NCBI RefSeq assembly: GCF_001707885.1
Contig: NZ_MASS01000009.1
Span: 39,755 to 103,754 of the forward strand
Source: Desulfosporosinus cupriresistens
GTDB lineage: Bacteria > Bacillota > Desulfitobacteriia > Desulfitobacteriales > Desulfitobacteriaceae
Length of the DNA stretch: 64,000 nt
Reading direction: 5' to 3'
The notes under the pieces were generated by a model. That model was given only the letters and a program-made list of their open reading frames with translations, was not told where the DNA came from and ran no database searches. Both the position numbers and the translations under genes were made by a program. Numbering within the stretch: position 1 is the first letter of the stretch; each line of letters starts with the position of its first letter. Positions 16,509-24,795 of the stretch are shown here, piece by piece.

Positions 16509-17294
16509 TTGAACCTGCGAAAGTTTAGAAGTATTGGTTTATTAATCATCTACGTTGTTGCTATCTATGTTATATTTCCGGATAATGCTTACGCTATGCA
16601 TATTATGGAAGGCTTCTTGCCTTTTAACTGGGCCGCTTTTTGGTGGATTGCGATGATTTCGTTTGTTATCGCTGGGGTAATTTCCATTAAGAAAACAGTG
16701 ACTGAACACCCGAGTTTAAAGATGTTGCTGGCCATGGCCGGAGCCTTCGCTTTTGTTTTGTCGGCCCTGAAAATTCCGTCTGTAACGGGTAGCTGTTCGC
16801 ACCCAACTGGTGTGGGCCTAGGTACGATTCTGTTTGGACCTGCAGCAATGACTGTCTTGGGGATGATTGTCTTAATCTTTCAGGCTCTATTACTGGCTCA
16901 CGGCGGAATAACAACCCTAGGTGCTAACACGTTTTCTATGGGGATTGTTGGACCATTTGTTTCTTATGCTATCTATAAAGGTACCAAGAAAATGGGCGCG
17001 CCGCTGTGGCTATCTGTTTTTCTATCAGCAACGATAGGGGACCTAATGACCTACATCACAACTTCCTTTCAGCTGGGGCTGGCTTTTCCTGCAGCCACAG
17101 GTGGAGTAATGGCTTCTACAGTAAAATTCATGGGTATCTTTGCGTTCACTCAGCTTCCTTTAGCTATAAGTGAGGGTATCCTTACGGTAATGGTGATTAA
17201 TATTCTGAGTGCTTACAGTAAAAAAGAGTTGCAGATTTTATCGGTATTTACTGGGAAAGAGTTGCCTAGCAACAAACAGGGGGTGAAAGTATGA
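16509..17294 (+). CDS. cbiM: CbiM, ECF cobalt-transport substrate component
   Basis: A 261-residue CbiM with a cleavable signal (residues 1-29, ending ...NAYA). Cleavage would expose MHIMEGFLP, whose N-terminal Met-His backbone and side chain bind the metal in this family. Conserved SCSHPTGVGLGTILFGP and HGGITTLGANTFSMGIVGPF follow, with about seven membrane segments. Translation starts at TTG 16509 after AAAGGAG. The cobalamin riboswitch upstream fits cobalt uptake for B12 synthesis. It overlaps cbiN by 4 bases. No cbiQ or cbiO follows. Confidence 0.95.
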   Translation: MNLRKFRSIGLLIIYVVAIYVIFPDNAYAMHIMEGFLPFNWAAFWWIAMISFVIAGVISIKKTVTEHPSLKMLLAMAGAFAFVLSALKIPSVTGSCSHPTGVGLGTILFGPAAMTVLGMIVLIFQALLLAHGGITTLGANTFSMGIVGPFVSYAIYKGTKKMGAPLWLSVFLSATIGDLMTYITTSFQLGLAFPAATGGVMASTVKFMGIFAFTQLPLAISEGILTVMVINILSAYSKKELQILSVFTGKELPSNKQGVKV

Positions 17295-17590
17295 AACCGA
17301 TTGCCAAGAATGGAATATTACTGGTAATTGTTGTTGTCTTGGCCTTCGCTCCGCTTTTTGTAGCCCATAATGGCGAATTTGCCGGAGCTGATGATCAGGC
17401 AGAGCAGGCAATTAGCTCGATCAATGCTAATTATGAACCTTGGTTTAAGCCCTTGTGGGAACCACCAAGTGGAGAGGTTGAATCTTTTTTGTTTGCCTTA
17501 CAGGCTGCGCTTGGCAGTGGATTCGTCTTTTATTATTTGGGTTATTCGAAGGGTAGATATAACGAGAGCAAGAAAAGTCAAGCTGGGTAA
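17291..17590 (+). CDS. cbiN: CbiN, ECF cobalt-transport accessory component
   Basis: A 99-residue protein with two membrane helices and an extracytoplasmic loop containing EFAGADDQAE and YEPWFKPLWEPPSGEVESFLFALQAALG, typical of CbiN. In this family CbiN inserts into CbiM and helps load metal. It overlaps cbiM by ATGA. About 180 bases of non-coding sequence and a terminator follow. Confidence 0.94.
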   Translation: MKPIAKNGILLVIVVVLAFAPLFVAHNGEFAGADDQAEQAISSINANYEPWFKPLWEPPSGEVESFLFALQAALGSGFVFYYLGYSKGRYNESKKSQAG

Positions 17591-17770
17591 CCTTGGATTG
17601 TTATGTCTTGGAGACAATGGCAGATGCTTGTGAGAAAATAGAAGGACATTTTTCGCTATGACTTGGCCCAATAGTGGCTTCTCTGTTACGCAAGCATGGA
17701 ACATGTTGTGGGAAGCAGGTTATGGTGCTAATAAATAACATCAACAATTATTGTTATTAGGATTGATAAG

Positions 17771-17800
17771 GCGTTCTCGTGAGAGAACGTTTTTTGTTTC
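17771..17800 (+). terminator. Terminator after cbiMN
   Basis: GCGTTCTC-GTGA-GAGAACGT followed by a T-rich run. Confidence 0.85.
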
Positions 17801-17881
17801 TATATGAAAGGAGGCCTGAGTGATAAAACTTTGAGAATAATTATCTATAGACGGAAATAATTAATTTTGATAAGGAACAAT

Positions 17882-18012
17882 TTGGCAGGAATTCGCGAAC
17901 GATTGTAGAATGTAAATTATTGAGGAAATGATATTGCTGTGCAATACCATGAAGGTGTTTGCAAAAACCATGGAGGTTTGACTCGTTAGAGTCTACTTCA
18001 TGGTTTTTATTT
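17882..18012 (+). promoter_or_regulatory. Metal-gene leader element A (before fmdE)
   Basis: A promoter-like block, TTGGCA (17882-17887), 18 bases, TAGAAT (17906-17911), includes the conserved GCAGGAATT. The leader then has two tandem copies, ACCATGAAGGT and ACCATGGAGGT, separated by GTTTGCAAAA. The second copy opens a terminator-like hairpin (GACTC / GAGTC inner stem, 3' arm TTCATGGTTTTTATTTTT). The 3' arm can pair with either copy, so alternative structures are possible. fmdE starts 160 bases downstream. Confidence 0.7.
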
Positions 18013-18171
18013 TTGCTCAGGTAGAAAATGACGTACAAGGTCAATGATGGAGGTGAATTTTATGGAGAAAACATAAGCAGGTTGGACGATTGGCAACGCT
18101 GCGTTGTCTAGGAAGTGTGAGGAGAAAGAGAAAAGGACTCAAAAAACTAATAATTAAGGAGTAGATGAACG

Positions 18172-18807
18172 ATGGATGAACTAGTTCAGAGAGATTGGGA
18201 TCGTTGTGTGGAGTTTCATGGACATGTCTGTCCGGGGTTAGCGATTGGCTTCCAAGCCGCTCAGATTGCCTTAAAAGTGCTCCCTGCTTTAGAGGGGGAG
18301 ACGTACAATCCTAAAAGTGGAATTGTCAGCATTGTGCAGAACGATGCTTGTTGCGTGGATGCCGTGCAGACGTTGCTTTCAAGCACCTTTGGCAAAGGAA
18401 ATCTAATGTTCAAGGATCATGGCAAGTTCGTTTTCAGTTTCATCCGTCGTCAGGATGGGCGTGGTGTTCGTGTGGCCCTGAAGTATGACGCCATGGATAA
18501 TGAGAGGCATCAAGCTTTGAGGTCTAAAGTGATGGATAATACAGCAACCCCGGCTGAGGTAGAGGAATTTTATAAAGTGCATGAAGAGCTTTCGATGCAT
18601 CTAGTGGAAGCCCTGCCGGAAGAGCATTTTGATTGGCGGGAAATCACCTTTGAATTGCCGAAGGGTCCTAAACTCAATCCTACCGTGCAATGTGCTTACT
18701 GTGGAGAAGGTGTAATGGAACAACGGGCGAGTGTTCGCGATGGATGTATTGCTTGTCCGGAGTGTGTGGAAACCTATGAGTCGCGGGTCCTTGTGTTAAA
18801 TAAATGA
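18172..18807 (+). CDS. FmdE-family protein
   Basis: A 211-residue FmdE-like protein. The N-terminal domain has the FHGHVCPGLAIGF metal-site motif (residues 15-27) and QNDACCVDAVQTLL. The C-terminus has a zinc-ribbon with CAYC and CPEC pairs. FmdE was named as a molybdenum formylmethanofuran dehydrogenase subunit, but bacterial members often sit with metal or chelate transporters. Here it precedes FecCD, FecE and a binding protein in the same direction, so a role in handling the imported metal or chelate is likely. Leader A lies upstream. Confidence 0.9.
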   Translation: MDELVQRDWDRCVEFHGHVCPGLAIGFQAAQIALKVLPALEGETYNPKSGIVSIVQNDACCVDAVQTLLSSTFGKGNLMFKDHGKFVFSFIRRQDGRGVRVALKYDAMDNERHQALRSKVMDNTATPAEVEEFYKVHEELSMHLVEALPEEHFDWREITFELPKGPKLNPTVQCAYCGEGVMEQRASVRDGCIACPECVETYESRVLVLNK

Positions 18808-18844
18808 AAGCTTGAGCTGGGAAAATGATTTGAGGTGATTAAAG

Positions 18845-19924
18845 TTGCTTCGTGATGAAACCGTGCCGGATGGCGGGATAATTCATTACTTAAACTATAC
18901 CTGGAAGAAGAAATTAATCTTGTTGGGTCTGCTGGTTATGACTGCTCTGCTCTCCCTATATGCCATCAGTGCCGGTTCGGCCGAGCTTACCCCCTGGCAA
19001 GTGGTTCTGACGTTACTCGGTCGAACCGAGGGACAGTCTCAGATTATCATTTGGTCAATCCGTTTACCCCGAGTATTGGCCTCGATGGTTGCGGGGATCG
19101 GTTTGGCGGTTGCCGGTGCGGTCATGCAGAATATTCTCCGCAATCCCTTAGCTTCTCCGAGTACCCTCGGAATTGCTCAAGGCGCAGCCTTTGGAGCCGC
19201 GCTGGCCATCATCGGCTGGGGAGCCGGCAGCACTTCCAGTACAGGTGGAGGAGCGTTACTGATTAATAGTCCCTATACTGTCACAATCTCAGCTTTTGTA
19301 GCGGCGATGCTTACGACGATGATCATTCTCTTTTTGGCCCAATATAAGGGAGTGTCTCCCGAGTCAATGGTGTTGGCTGGTGTTGCTTTAGGATCTCTCT
19401 TCTCCGCGGCTACAATGCTCTTGCAGTTTTTTACCAATGATGTTAATGTTGCAGCCGTCGTTTTTTGGACCTTTGGCGACATCGGGCGGGCATCATGGGG
19501 TGAGTTGGGGATTATGTCCTGTGTGGTCTTAGGAGCCTTGCTCTTTTTCTTGTTCAACCGCTGGAATTATAATGCCCTGGACAGTGGGGCTGAAACTGCC
19601 AAAGGTCTGGGTGTCAATGTAGAGCGGACGAGACAGTGGGGGATGTTCTTTGCCTCTTTGATCACGGCTACCGTCGTTTCCTTCTTGGGAATCATCGCTT
19701 TCATTGGTCTCGTCGCTCCACACCTCGTAAAACGTTTGATTGGTGGGGACAATCGTTTTCTTATTCCGGCTTCTGGGGTGATGGGTGCCTTGTTGCTTTT
19801 GGCTGCGGATACTCTGTCCAGGCGGATTATTGCGCCTGTGGTTTTGCCGGTTGGAGCAGTCACTTCCTTTCTGGGTGCACCGCTCTTTCTCTATCTTTTA
19901 GTTAGGGGGTCTAAGTTACGATGA
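18845..19924 (+). CDS. FecCD-family ABC importer permease
   Basis: A 359-residue permease of the iron-siderophore/B12/metal-chelate class, with about ten membrane helices. Family motifs include IRLPRVLASMVAG, AGAVMQNILRNPLASP (in place of the common AGAxxQxxxRNPLA) and GLVAPHLVKRLIGGDNRFLIP, the ATPase-coupling stretch. The start is TTG at 18845 after GAGGTGA. It overlaps the ATPase gene by 4 bases. Confidence 0.93.
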   Translation: MLRDETVPDGGIIHYLNYTWKKKLILLGLLVMTALLSLYAISAGSAELTPWQVVLTLLGRTEGQSQIIIWSIRLPRVLASMVAGIGLAVAGAVMQNILRNPLASPSTLGIAQGAAFGAALAIIGWGAGSTSSTGGGALLINSPYTVTISAFVAAMLTTMIILFLAQYKGVSPESMVLAGVALGSLFSAATMLLQFFTNDVNVAAVVFWTFGDIGRASWGELGIMSCVVLGALLFFLFNRWNYNALDSGAETAKGLGVNVERTRQWGMFFASLITATVVSFLGIIAFIGLVAPHLVKRLIGGDNRFLIPASGVMGALLLLAADTLSRRIIAPVVLPVGAVTSFLGAPLFLYLLVRGSKLR

Positions 19925-20673
19925 TCTTATCCGTTAATGGGATCGAATTCAGATATGGATGTCGCACAATTTTAGAGAATATAGGTTTCACTGTCCAGCG
20001 GGGGGAGTTCTTATCTATTTTAGGGAATAATGGCGCTGGAAAATCAACCTTGCTGAAGACACTGAATAAAATTCTCTCACCGCAACAAGGGAATATCTTT
20101 ATTGGGCAACAGGAATTGTCTAAACTTAGCCGCTTGGCGATTGCCCTTAAAATGGCCTATGTCGCGCAAAACTACGGGAGCAATCGTCAGACCGTCTTTG
20201 ACGCTGTGCTCTTGGGCCGTAAACCTCACATTAAGTGGGAGGCGACAGCAGCCGATTTATCTTTGGTCCAGGGAATCCTGGTAAAAACAGGTTTGGCGGA
20301 GTTTGCCCTGCGCTACTTAGATGAACTGAGTGGAGGAGAACTGCAGAAGGTTGTCATCGCCAGAGCCTTGGCCCAGGAACCCGAGGTTCTGCTCTTGGAT
20401 GAGCCCACCAGCAATTTGGATCTGAGAAATCAAATGGAAGTTCTGAAAACCATCCGGACCGCGGCTCAAGAGAAAAATATTGCAGTGGTTGCTGTGATGC
20501 ACGATCTTAATTTAGCTTTGCGCTTTTCGGATAAATTCTTATTGCTCCAGGATACAAAGGTTTTTGCGGCGGGTGGTCCGGAGGTGATGACGGCAGAAAA
20601 TATCACTCAGGCCTATGGAGTTCCGGTAAGCGTGGATAGAGTACAGAACCAAATGGTCGTAATTCCCAGGTGA
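19921..20673 (+). CDS. FecE-type ABC importer ATPase
   Basis: A 250-residue ATPase with Walker A GNNGAGKST, Q-loop YVAQNYG, signature LSGGELQKVVIARAL, Walker B VLLLDEPTSNLD and switch histidine in AVMHDLNLAL. It energises the upstream permease. Its first 18 coding bases recur with one short change in a decayed frame at 22284. Confidence 0.94.
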   Translation: MILSVNGIEFRYGCRTILENIGFTVQRGEFLSILGNNGAGKSTLLKTLNKILSPQQGNIFIGQQELSKLSRLAIALKMAYVAQNYGSNRQTVFDAVLLGRKPHIKWEATAADLSLVQGILVKTGLAEFALRYLDELSGGELQKVVIARALAQEPEVLLLDEPTSNLDLRNQMEVLKTIRTAAQEKNIAVVAVMHDLNLALRFSDKFLLLQDTKVFAAGGPEVMTAENITQAYGVPVSVDRVQNQMVVIPR

Positions 20674-20734
20674 GTTTAGAGAGCTGGAACTTTATTCAAG
20701 TGTTTTCCTCCTTGAAAATATCTATTATTGAAAA

Positions 20735-20983
20735 GGATGTCTGGCTTGGGCGGAGTGCCTTCTGACCGAGGAGATCCTCAGAGAAAATTATGCCTTGATC
20801 ATCGGTAAAGTAGTGCACTTGGAAGCCGATGATAACTTCTTTAATGAAGCCGGAGAAATGGATTTTGAGCGGGCCCAGCCTCTCTTCATCATGATTGGCG
20901 AGCAGGGAATTCAGTTTACCAGACCGATTATATCCACGAGAAAAGCAGCTCATTCGGAGATGTTTATAAAAAAGGAGCTCTAA
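20735..20983 (+). pseudogene. 3' remnant of a flavin-reductase-like gene
   Basis: The frame reads GCLAWAECLLTEEILRENYA then LIIGKVVHLEADDNFF and ends FIKKEL. It resembles the C-terminal third of flavin-reductase or flavoredoxin-like FMN split-barrel proteins, where CpxxxEC and the GxV strand are conserved. There is no start or N-terminal domain, so it is a truncated remnant inside the importer cluster. Confidence 0.55.
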
Positions 20984-21107
20984 AAGCATTTGTGCAGGGT
21001 CGTTATTGCCTCCGCAATGTAGTCTTATCATTAGCCAAATGTATTTCGAAAGTTGACATAGGAGCGAATTCGAAACACGGAGTACCAGAGCAGAGAGGAT
21101 GAATTCA

Positions 21108-22235
21108 ATGAAAAAGGTGATAGCGTTATTGTTGGCTTTGCTTATGCCAGCGTTGCTTTTAACGGGATGTGGAGATGCTGCAGGCACTAAAGAATCGGGA
21201 ACAGTTCCGGCAGCAGCGGCTCAGGTTCAGAAACAAAAAATTACTGATTTGGTCGGGAGAGAAGTCGAGATTGCGGTACTCGTCCAAAGGGTCGTGGCGA
21301 TTGGACCGGGGGCGTTGCGGCTGCTGGCCTATGATGAAGGGACATCCCTGGTGGTGGGTATCGAAGAGACTGAGAAAAAGCCTTCTCCCGGGAGATCCTA
21401 CATGCTGGCTTATCCAGACTTGAAAAAGCTGCCCAGTATTGGTCAGGGGGGACCGGATACTGCCCCGAACGAGGAGAGTTTGGTTAGCGTCAAACCAGAT
21501 GTTATTTTTGTCAACTCTCTTGTCGATAAAGAGAAGGCGAATCAACTTCAAGCCAAGACAGGAATTCCCGTGGTTGTCCTGAGCTATGGCCCACTGGCAA
21601 CCTTTGATGAGGATCTTTACCGTTCTTTAACTATGGTTGGCATGATCATAGGGAAAGAGAAGCGGGCTCAAGAGGTTGTGAGTTATCTTAAACAAAGTGA
21701 AAAGGATTTGGCAGAGCGGACGGAGGATGTTCCGGCGGAGGACATACCAAAGGTCTATGTCGGTGCTGTAAGTATGAAAGCAAAGCTGGGGATTGAAAGT
21801 ACTCAGGCTAAATACCCGCCGTTTAAGTTCATTGGAGCGAAAAATGTTGTCGATGAAACAGGCAAGAGTGGAACCGTTATGATCGATAAAGAAAAAATTA
21901 TCAACTGGGATCCCGATATCTTATTCCTTGATGAGGGTGGTTATACAGTCGTTACGGATGATTTTAAGAAAAATCCTGCTTTTTATCAGTCTTTGCGAGC
22001 GGTGAAAAACGGCCAAGTTTATAGTCAGATTCCCTACAATAACTATACTACCAATATTGACACGGCATTTGCCGATGCTTATTACGCAGGCAAAATTATC
22101 TTTCCTCAACAGTTCCAAGACATTGATCCGATTAAGAAGAGTGATGAAATTTATCAGTTTCTGCTAGGCAAACCCCTGTATGCAGAAATGGCACGGGATT
22201 TTGGAGGCTTTAAAAAGCTTGAGATAGGGAAGTAA
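21108..22235 (+). CDS. Substrate-binding lipoprotein of the FecCDE-type importer
   Basis: A 375-residue TroA-superfamily binding protein. The signal ends in LLLTGC, a lipobox, with Cys as the lipid anchor. The N-lobe has the family opening ITDLVGREVEI and RVVAIGPGALRLLAY, and SVKPDVIFVNS follows. ATG 21108 is preferred to 21099 because AGAGAGG is 9 bases before it. It is split from the ATPase gene by the flavin-reductase remnant. The ligand is unknown; a metal chelate, corrinoid or oxyanion are all possible for this class. Confidence 0.92.
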   Translation: MKKVIALLLALLMPALLLTGCGDAAGTKESGTVPAAAAQVQKQKITDLVGREVEIAVLVQRVVAIGPGALRLLAYDEGTSLVVGIEETEKKPSPGRSYMLAYPDLKKLPSIGQGGPDTAPNEESLVSVKPDVIFVNSLVDKEKANQLQAKTGIPVVVLSYGPLATFDEDLYRSLTMVGMIIGKEKRAQEVVSYLKQSEKDLAERTEDVPAEDIPKVYVGAVSMKAKLGIESTQAKYPPFKFIGAKNVVDETGKSGTVMIDKEKIINWDPDILFLDEGGYTVVTDDFKKNPAFYQSLRAVKNGQVYSQIPYNNYTTNIDTAFADAYYAGKIIFPQQFQDIDPIKKSDEIYQFLLGKPLYAEMARDFGGFKKLEIGK

Positions 22236-22283
22236 AAGCGGCACTTCTTTTTTGCTATCTTTAGTGATGGGGGCGAAGTTACG

Positions 22284-22421
22284 ATGATCTTAGTGGTTAA
22301 TAAGCGATCTCGATGTTTCTCTCTTCCAAACTGGAGTGAGTTTTCTCCTGGACAGAAAATGCATGACATATTGTGGTTATTGCTGAAGTCGAACACCTTC
22401 CCTGTATATGAGAAAGAATGA
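22284..22421 (+). pseudogene. Probable remnant of a duplicated FecE-type ATPase
   Basis: The 45-codon frame begins like the fecE gene at 19921 (same AAGTTACG leader and ATGATCTTA...GTTAAT) and later has MHDILWLLL, which recalls the switch region MHDLNLAL. Everything between is missing. It ends 9 bases before the next gene. A small real peptide cannot be excluded. Confidence 0.35.
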
Positions 22422-22430
22422 GGAGGTTAT

Positions 22431-22865
22431 ATGCGGATAGCAGTCATTGATGGACAGGGTGGCGGCATTGGTAAACATATAGTGGAGCAGTTACGCAAAC
22501 GAATTCCCGAATTGGATATCCTTGCGCTGGGAACGAATGCCCTGGCTACTGGGGCAATGTTACGAGCAGGGGCGACAGAAGGCGCTTCAGGGGAGTCCGC
22601 GATTTGTTATAACGCGGATAGGGTGGATTTTATTGTAGGATCGATCGCGGTGATGATAGTTTATGGTTTGTTAGGGGAAATCACTCCCGCAATGGCTACG
22701 GCCATTTCTTCCAGTAAAGCAGCTAAATTATTCATTCCAATCCAACGTGGAAATATTCTAATTGTGGGAGTCCCCCGTATCCCGTTGCCCCACCAGATTG
22801 AAGCCCTGGTCGACGAAGTGGAGGAACGACTTAAGCTTAACCCTTCGAGAGCCAGAGAACAGTGA
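22431..22865 (+). CDS. DUF3842-family protein
   Basis: A 144-residue protein matching DUF3842 (PF12953): an N-terminal nucleotide-binding-like strand-loop IAVIDGQGGGIGKHIVEQL, then LALGTNALATGAMLRAGA and a C-terminal PIQRGNILIVGVPRIPLPHQIEALVDEV. The function is unknown. AGGAGGTT precedes the ATG. Its position behind the importer genes suggests, but does not prove, a link to metal or cofactor metabolism. Confidence 0.85.
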   Translation: MRIAVIDGQGGGIGKHIVEQLRKRIPELDILALGTNALATGAMLRAGATEGASGESAICYNADRVDFIVGSIAVMIVYGLLGEITPAMATAISSSKAAKLFIPIQRGNILIVGVPRIPLPHQIEALVDEVEERLKLNPSRAREQ

Positions 22866-22918
22866 CAATTCCAAATGAAATGAAAGGTGATTCGGATAAA
22901 ACGAAAGGATGGTTGTAA

Positions 22919-22999
22919 ATGAAAGAAGAGGTTATTAATTATTGGAGCGACAAATGCAATAGGAAAGCAATGGCTGAGGCTATCGCCAAAGAATGTTAA
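22919..22999 (+). pseudogene. Short open frame, probable gene fragment
   Basis: Twenty-six codons (MKEEVINYWSDKCNR ... AKEC) follow a GGATGGTTGTAA. The start looks like the N-terminus of a methyltransferase-like protein, but there is too little to name it. Confidence 0.25.
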
Positions 23000-23116
23000 A
23001 AAGCCATATGCTTTTGAGATGCTTTTGCTGAAATAACGTTCGGCACTAATCTTGCATTGTTCATCCTATGTGGTAATATTATCCTATACATCCTAACCTG
23101 GGAGGGGATTAATTTC

Positions 23117-23701
23117 ATGCCACTACCAAAAGGAAAAAGTAATTATTCCTACGCTGATTATCTTACTTGGCCGGAAGATGAAAGATGGGAGATTATCGAC
23201 GGCATAGCTTATATGCAATCAGCACCATCTCCTGTTCACCAAGAAATATCGGGTGGTCTTTTTGCCCAATTTCATAATTATCTCTCAGATAAACCCTGCA
23301 AAGTCTACCATGCACCATTTTGCGTTAAACTGATGACGGATGATGAAAAGACAAATGAAGACATAAAAAAGGTTGTTGAACCAGACATAACTGTAGTGTG
23401 TGATCAATCCAAAATTGATGATAAGGGATACAACGGGGCTCCAGACATGATCGTGGAAATTATATCTCCATCGTCGATTAAGATGGATAAATTTATTAAA
23501 TTTAATAAATATGAAAAAGCAGGAGTTAAAGAGTACTGGATTGTCGAACCAGAGGGAAAGCTTGTCATTGTATTTACATTACAAGGGGACCAAAGATATG
23601 GTCGACCAGATATATATTCAGAGGATGATGAGATTAAAGTATCAATATTTCCCGATCTTGTGGTTAATCTGAAACCGGTTTTTGACAGTATTGGTAGTTG
23701 A
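23117..23701 (+). CDS. Uma2-family putative restriction endonuclease
   Basis: A 194-residue Uma2/DUF820 protein of the PD-(D/E)XK superfamily. Candidate active-site residues lie in PDITVVCD and MIVEIISPSS, followed by the family KFNKYEKAGVKEYWIVEPE. I start at ATG 23117, which has GGGAGGGG about 9 bases upstream; the frame is open 60 bases further. These proteins are usually numerous and mobile, and their biological role is unsettled. Confidence 0.9.
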   Translation: MPLPKGKSNYSYADYLTWPEDERWEIIDGIAYMQSAPSPVHQEISGGLFAQFHNYLSDKPCKVYHAPFCVKLMTDDEKTNEDIKKVVEPDITVVCDQSKIDDKGYNGAPDMIVEIISPSSIKMDKFIKFNKYEKAGVKEYWIVEPEGKLVIVFTLQGDQRYGRPDIYSEDDEIKVSIFPDLVVNLKPVFDSIGS

Positions 23702-23753
23702 ACAAGACCCGACACAGGTTTATCTGAACCAATCCTTTATGTATAACGGGTGT

Positions 23754-24778
23754 TTAGAGCGAATTATTCACTAGTTTATTGGTATAGCTTTCTTTGGGTG
23801 AATCAAAGACGTCTACTACTGACCCATGCTCAATAATCCTTCCGTTGTACATGATATATACTCTGTCGGCAATTTTCCGGGCCAGAGCCAGGTCATGGGT
23901 TATATACAACATCGCAAAACCCTTGGCGTTTTGTAATCCCTTTAGAAGCCTCAATACGTTGGCCTGGGTGGATGGATCAAGCATGGAGCTGATTTCATCA
24001 GCAATCAGCGGCTTCGGTTCCATGACTAGGCTTCTTGCCAGAGCTACCCGCTGCTTTTGACCGCCGCTTAAGCAATGACATTTTCTGGCGATAAACTCGT
24101 CGTCACTGGGAAGCTGAACATCCTGGAGAGCCTGTCTCACTTTGTCAAGCTTCTCCTCTTTTGTGCCTAGTTTTAAGATATCGAGAGGCTCTTTGATTAC
24201 TTGGGCAATACTCAAATGTTCATTGGTGGCTGTGAAGGGATCCTGAAAGACGATTTGAATGCCGTTTTTACGACTGGTGGCCTTATTCCCTTTAATTTTT
24301 TCGCCTTCAAACATTACCTCGCCTTCGTCTGCTGTCAATACTCCCGCCAGAATACCGGCCAAGGTGGTTTTACCCGAGCCTGATTCTCCAATTAAGGCGA
24401 CAACTTCTCCGGAGCGGATTGTCAGGTCACAGTTATCGCAGACTTTAATTGTTTTCCCTTTTAAACCGTTCCGGTCAGTACAGTGTGCCTCAGGAGACAC
24501 TCCAAGATCTGCTCGTGTACCGTCAAGACAGGATTTAGAACATCCAAACTGTTTTGAAATACAATGGCAATTTACTTGGCCATCAACTGTCGCCGCTTTT
24601 TTTAATAACCCCATCATAGCCAGGGCAATCGAGGTTTTTCCACTGCCGAATTCTCCAATGATTCCCAAGCCGCTCCCCCTGTCCAGGTTAAAGCTGACCT
24701 TGTTTACGGCCGGAGTTCGTCTTTTTTCGTTGCCACGAGGGCTATGGCTATGACACTCTTTAATATTTTCTTAAACAT
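23754..24778 (-). pseudogene. Chimeric, internally deleted Ni/peptide ABC ATPase
   Basis: Three pieces are joined. From 24778 a good ribosome-binding site and MFKKILKSVIAIALVA look like the signal peptide of a binding lipoprotein and run to an early stop. A second frame then has VNKVSFNLDRG and GEFGSGKTSIALAMMGLL, the start of a DppD/NikD-type ATPase, cut after Walker A. It continues into a nearly complete second ATPase with GESGSGKTT, LSGGQKQRVALARSL, LIADEISSMLD and YITHDLALA. A 304-residue frame from 24668 is open and might still make an ATPase. The structure points to deletions in a former binding protein-permease-ATPase operon. Confidence 0.7.
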
Positions 24779-24795
24779 GCTACCCCTCCTTAAGG

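Noticed and set aside
17591..17770. Remnant of cbiQ after cbiN
   Set aside because: The usual cbiQ should follow here, but none of the frames reads like CbiQ, so the gap is left as non-coding.
17948..18010. NikR-type operator as explanation of the ACCATG repeats
   Set aside because: NikR sites are spaced palindromes of GTATGA type. The repeats here are direct copies followed by a terminator-like hairpin with compensating changes, which suits RNA better than a DNA operator.
20696..21187. 163-codon open frame on the minus strand between fecE and the binding-protein gene
   Set aside because: It runs antisense to the flavin-reductase-like remnant and the start of the lipoprotein gene, has no ribosome-binding site and an atypical composition.
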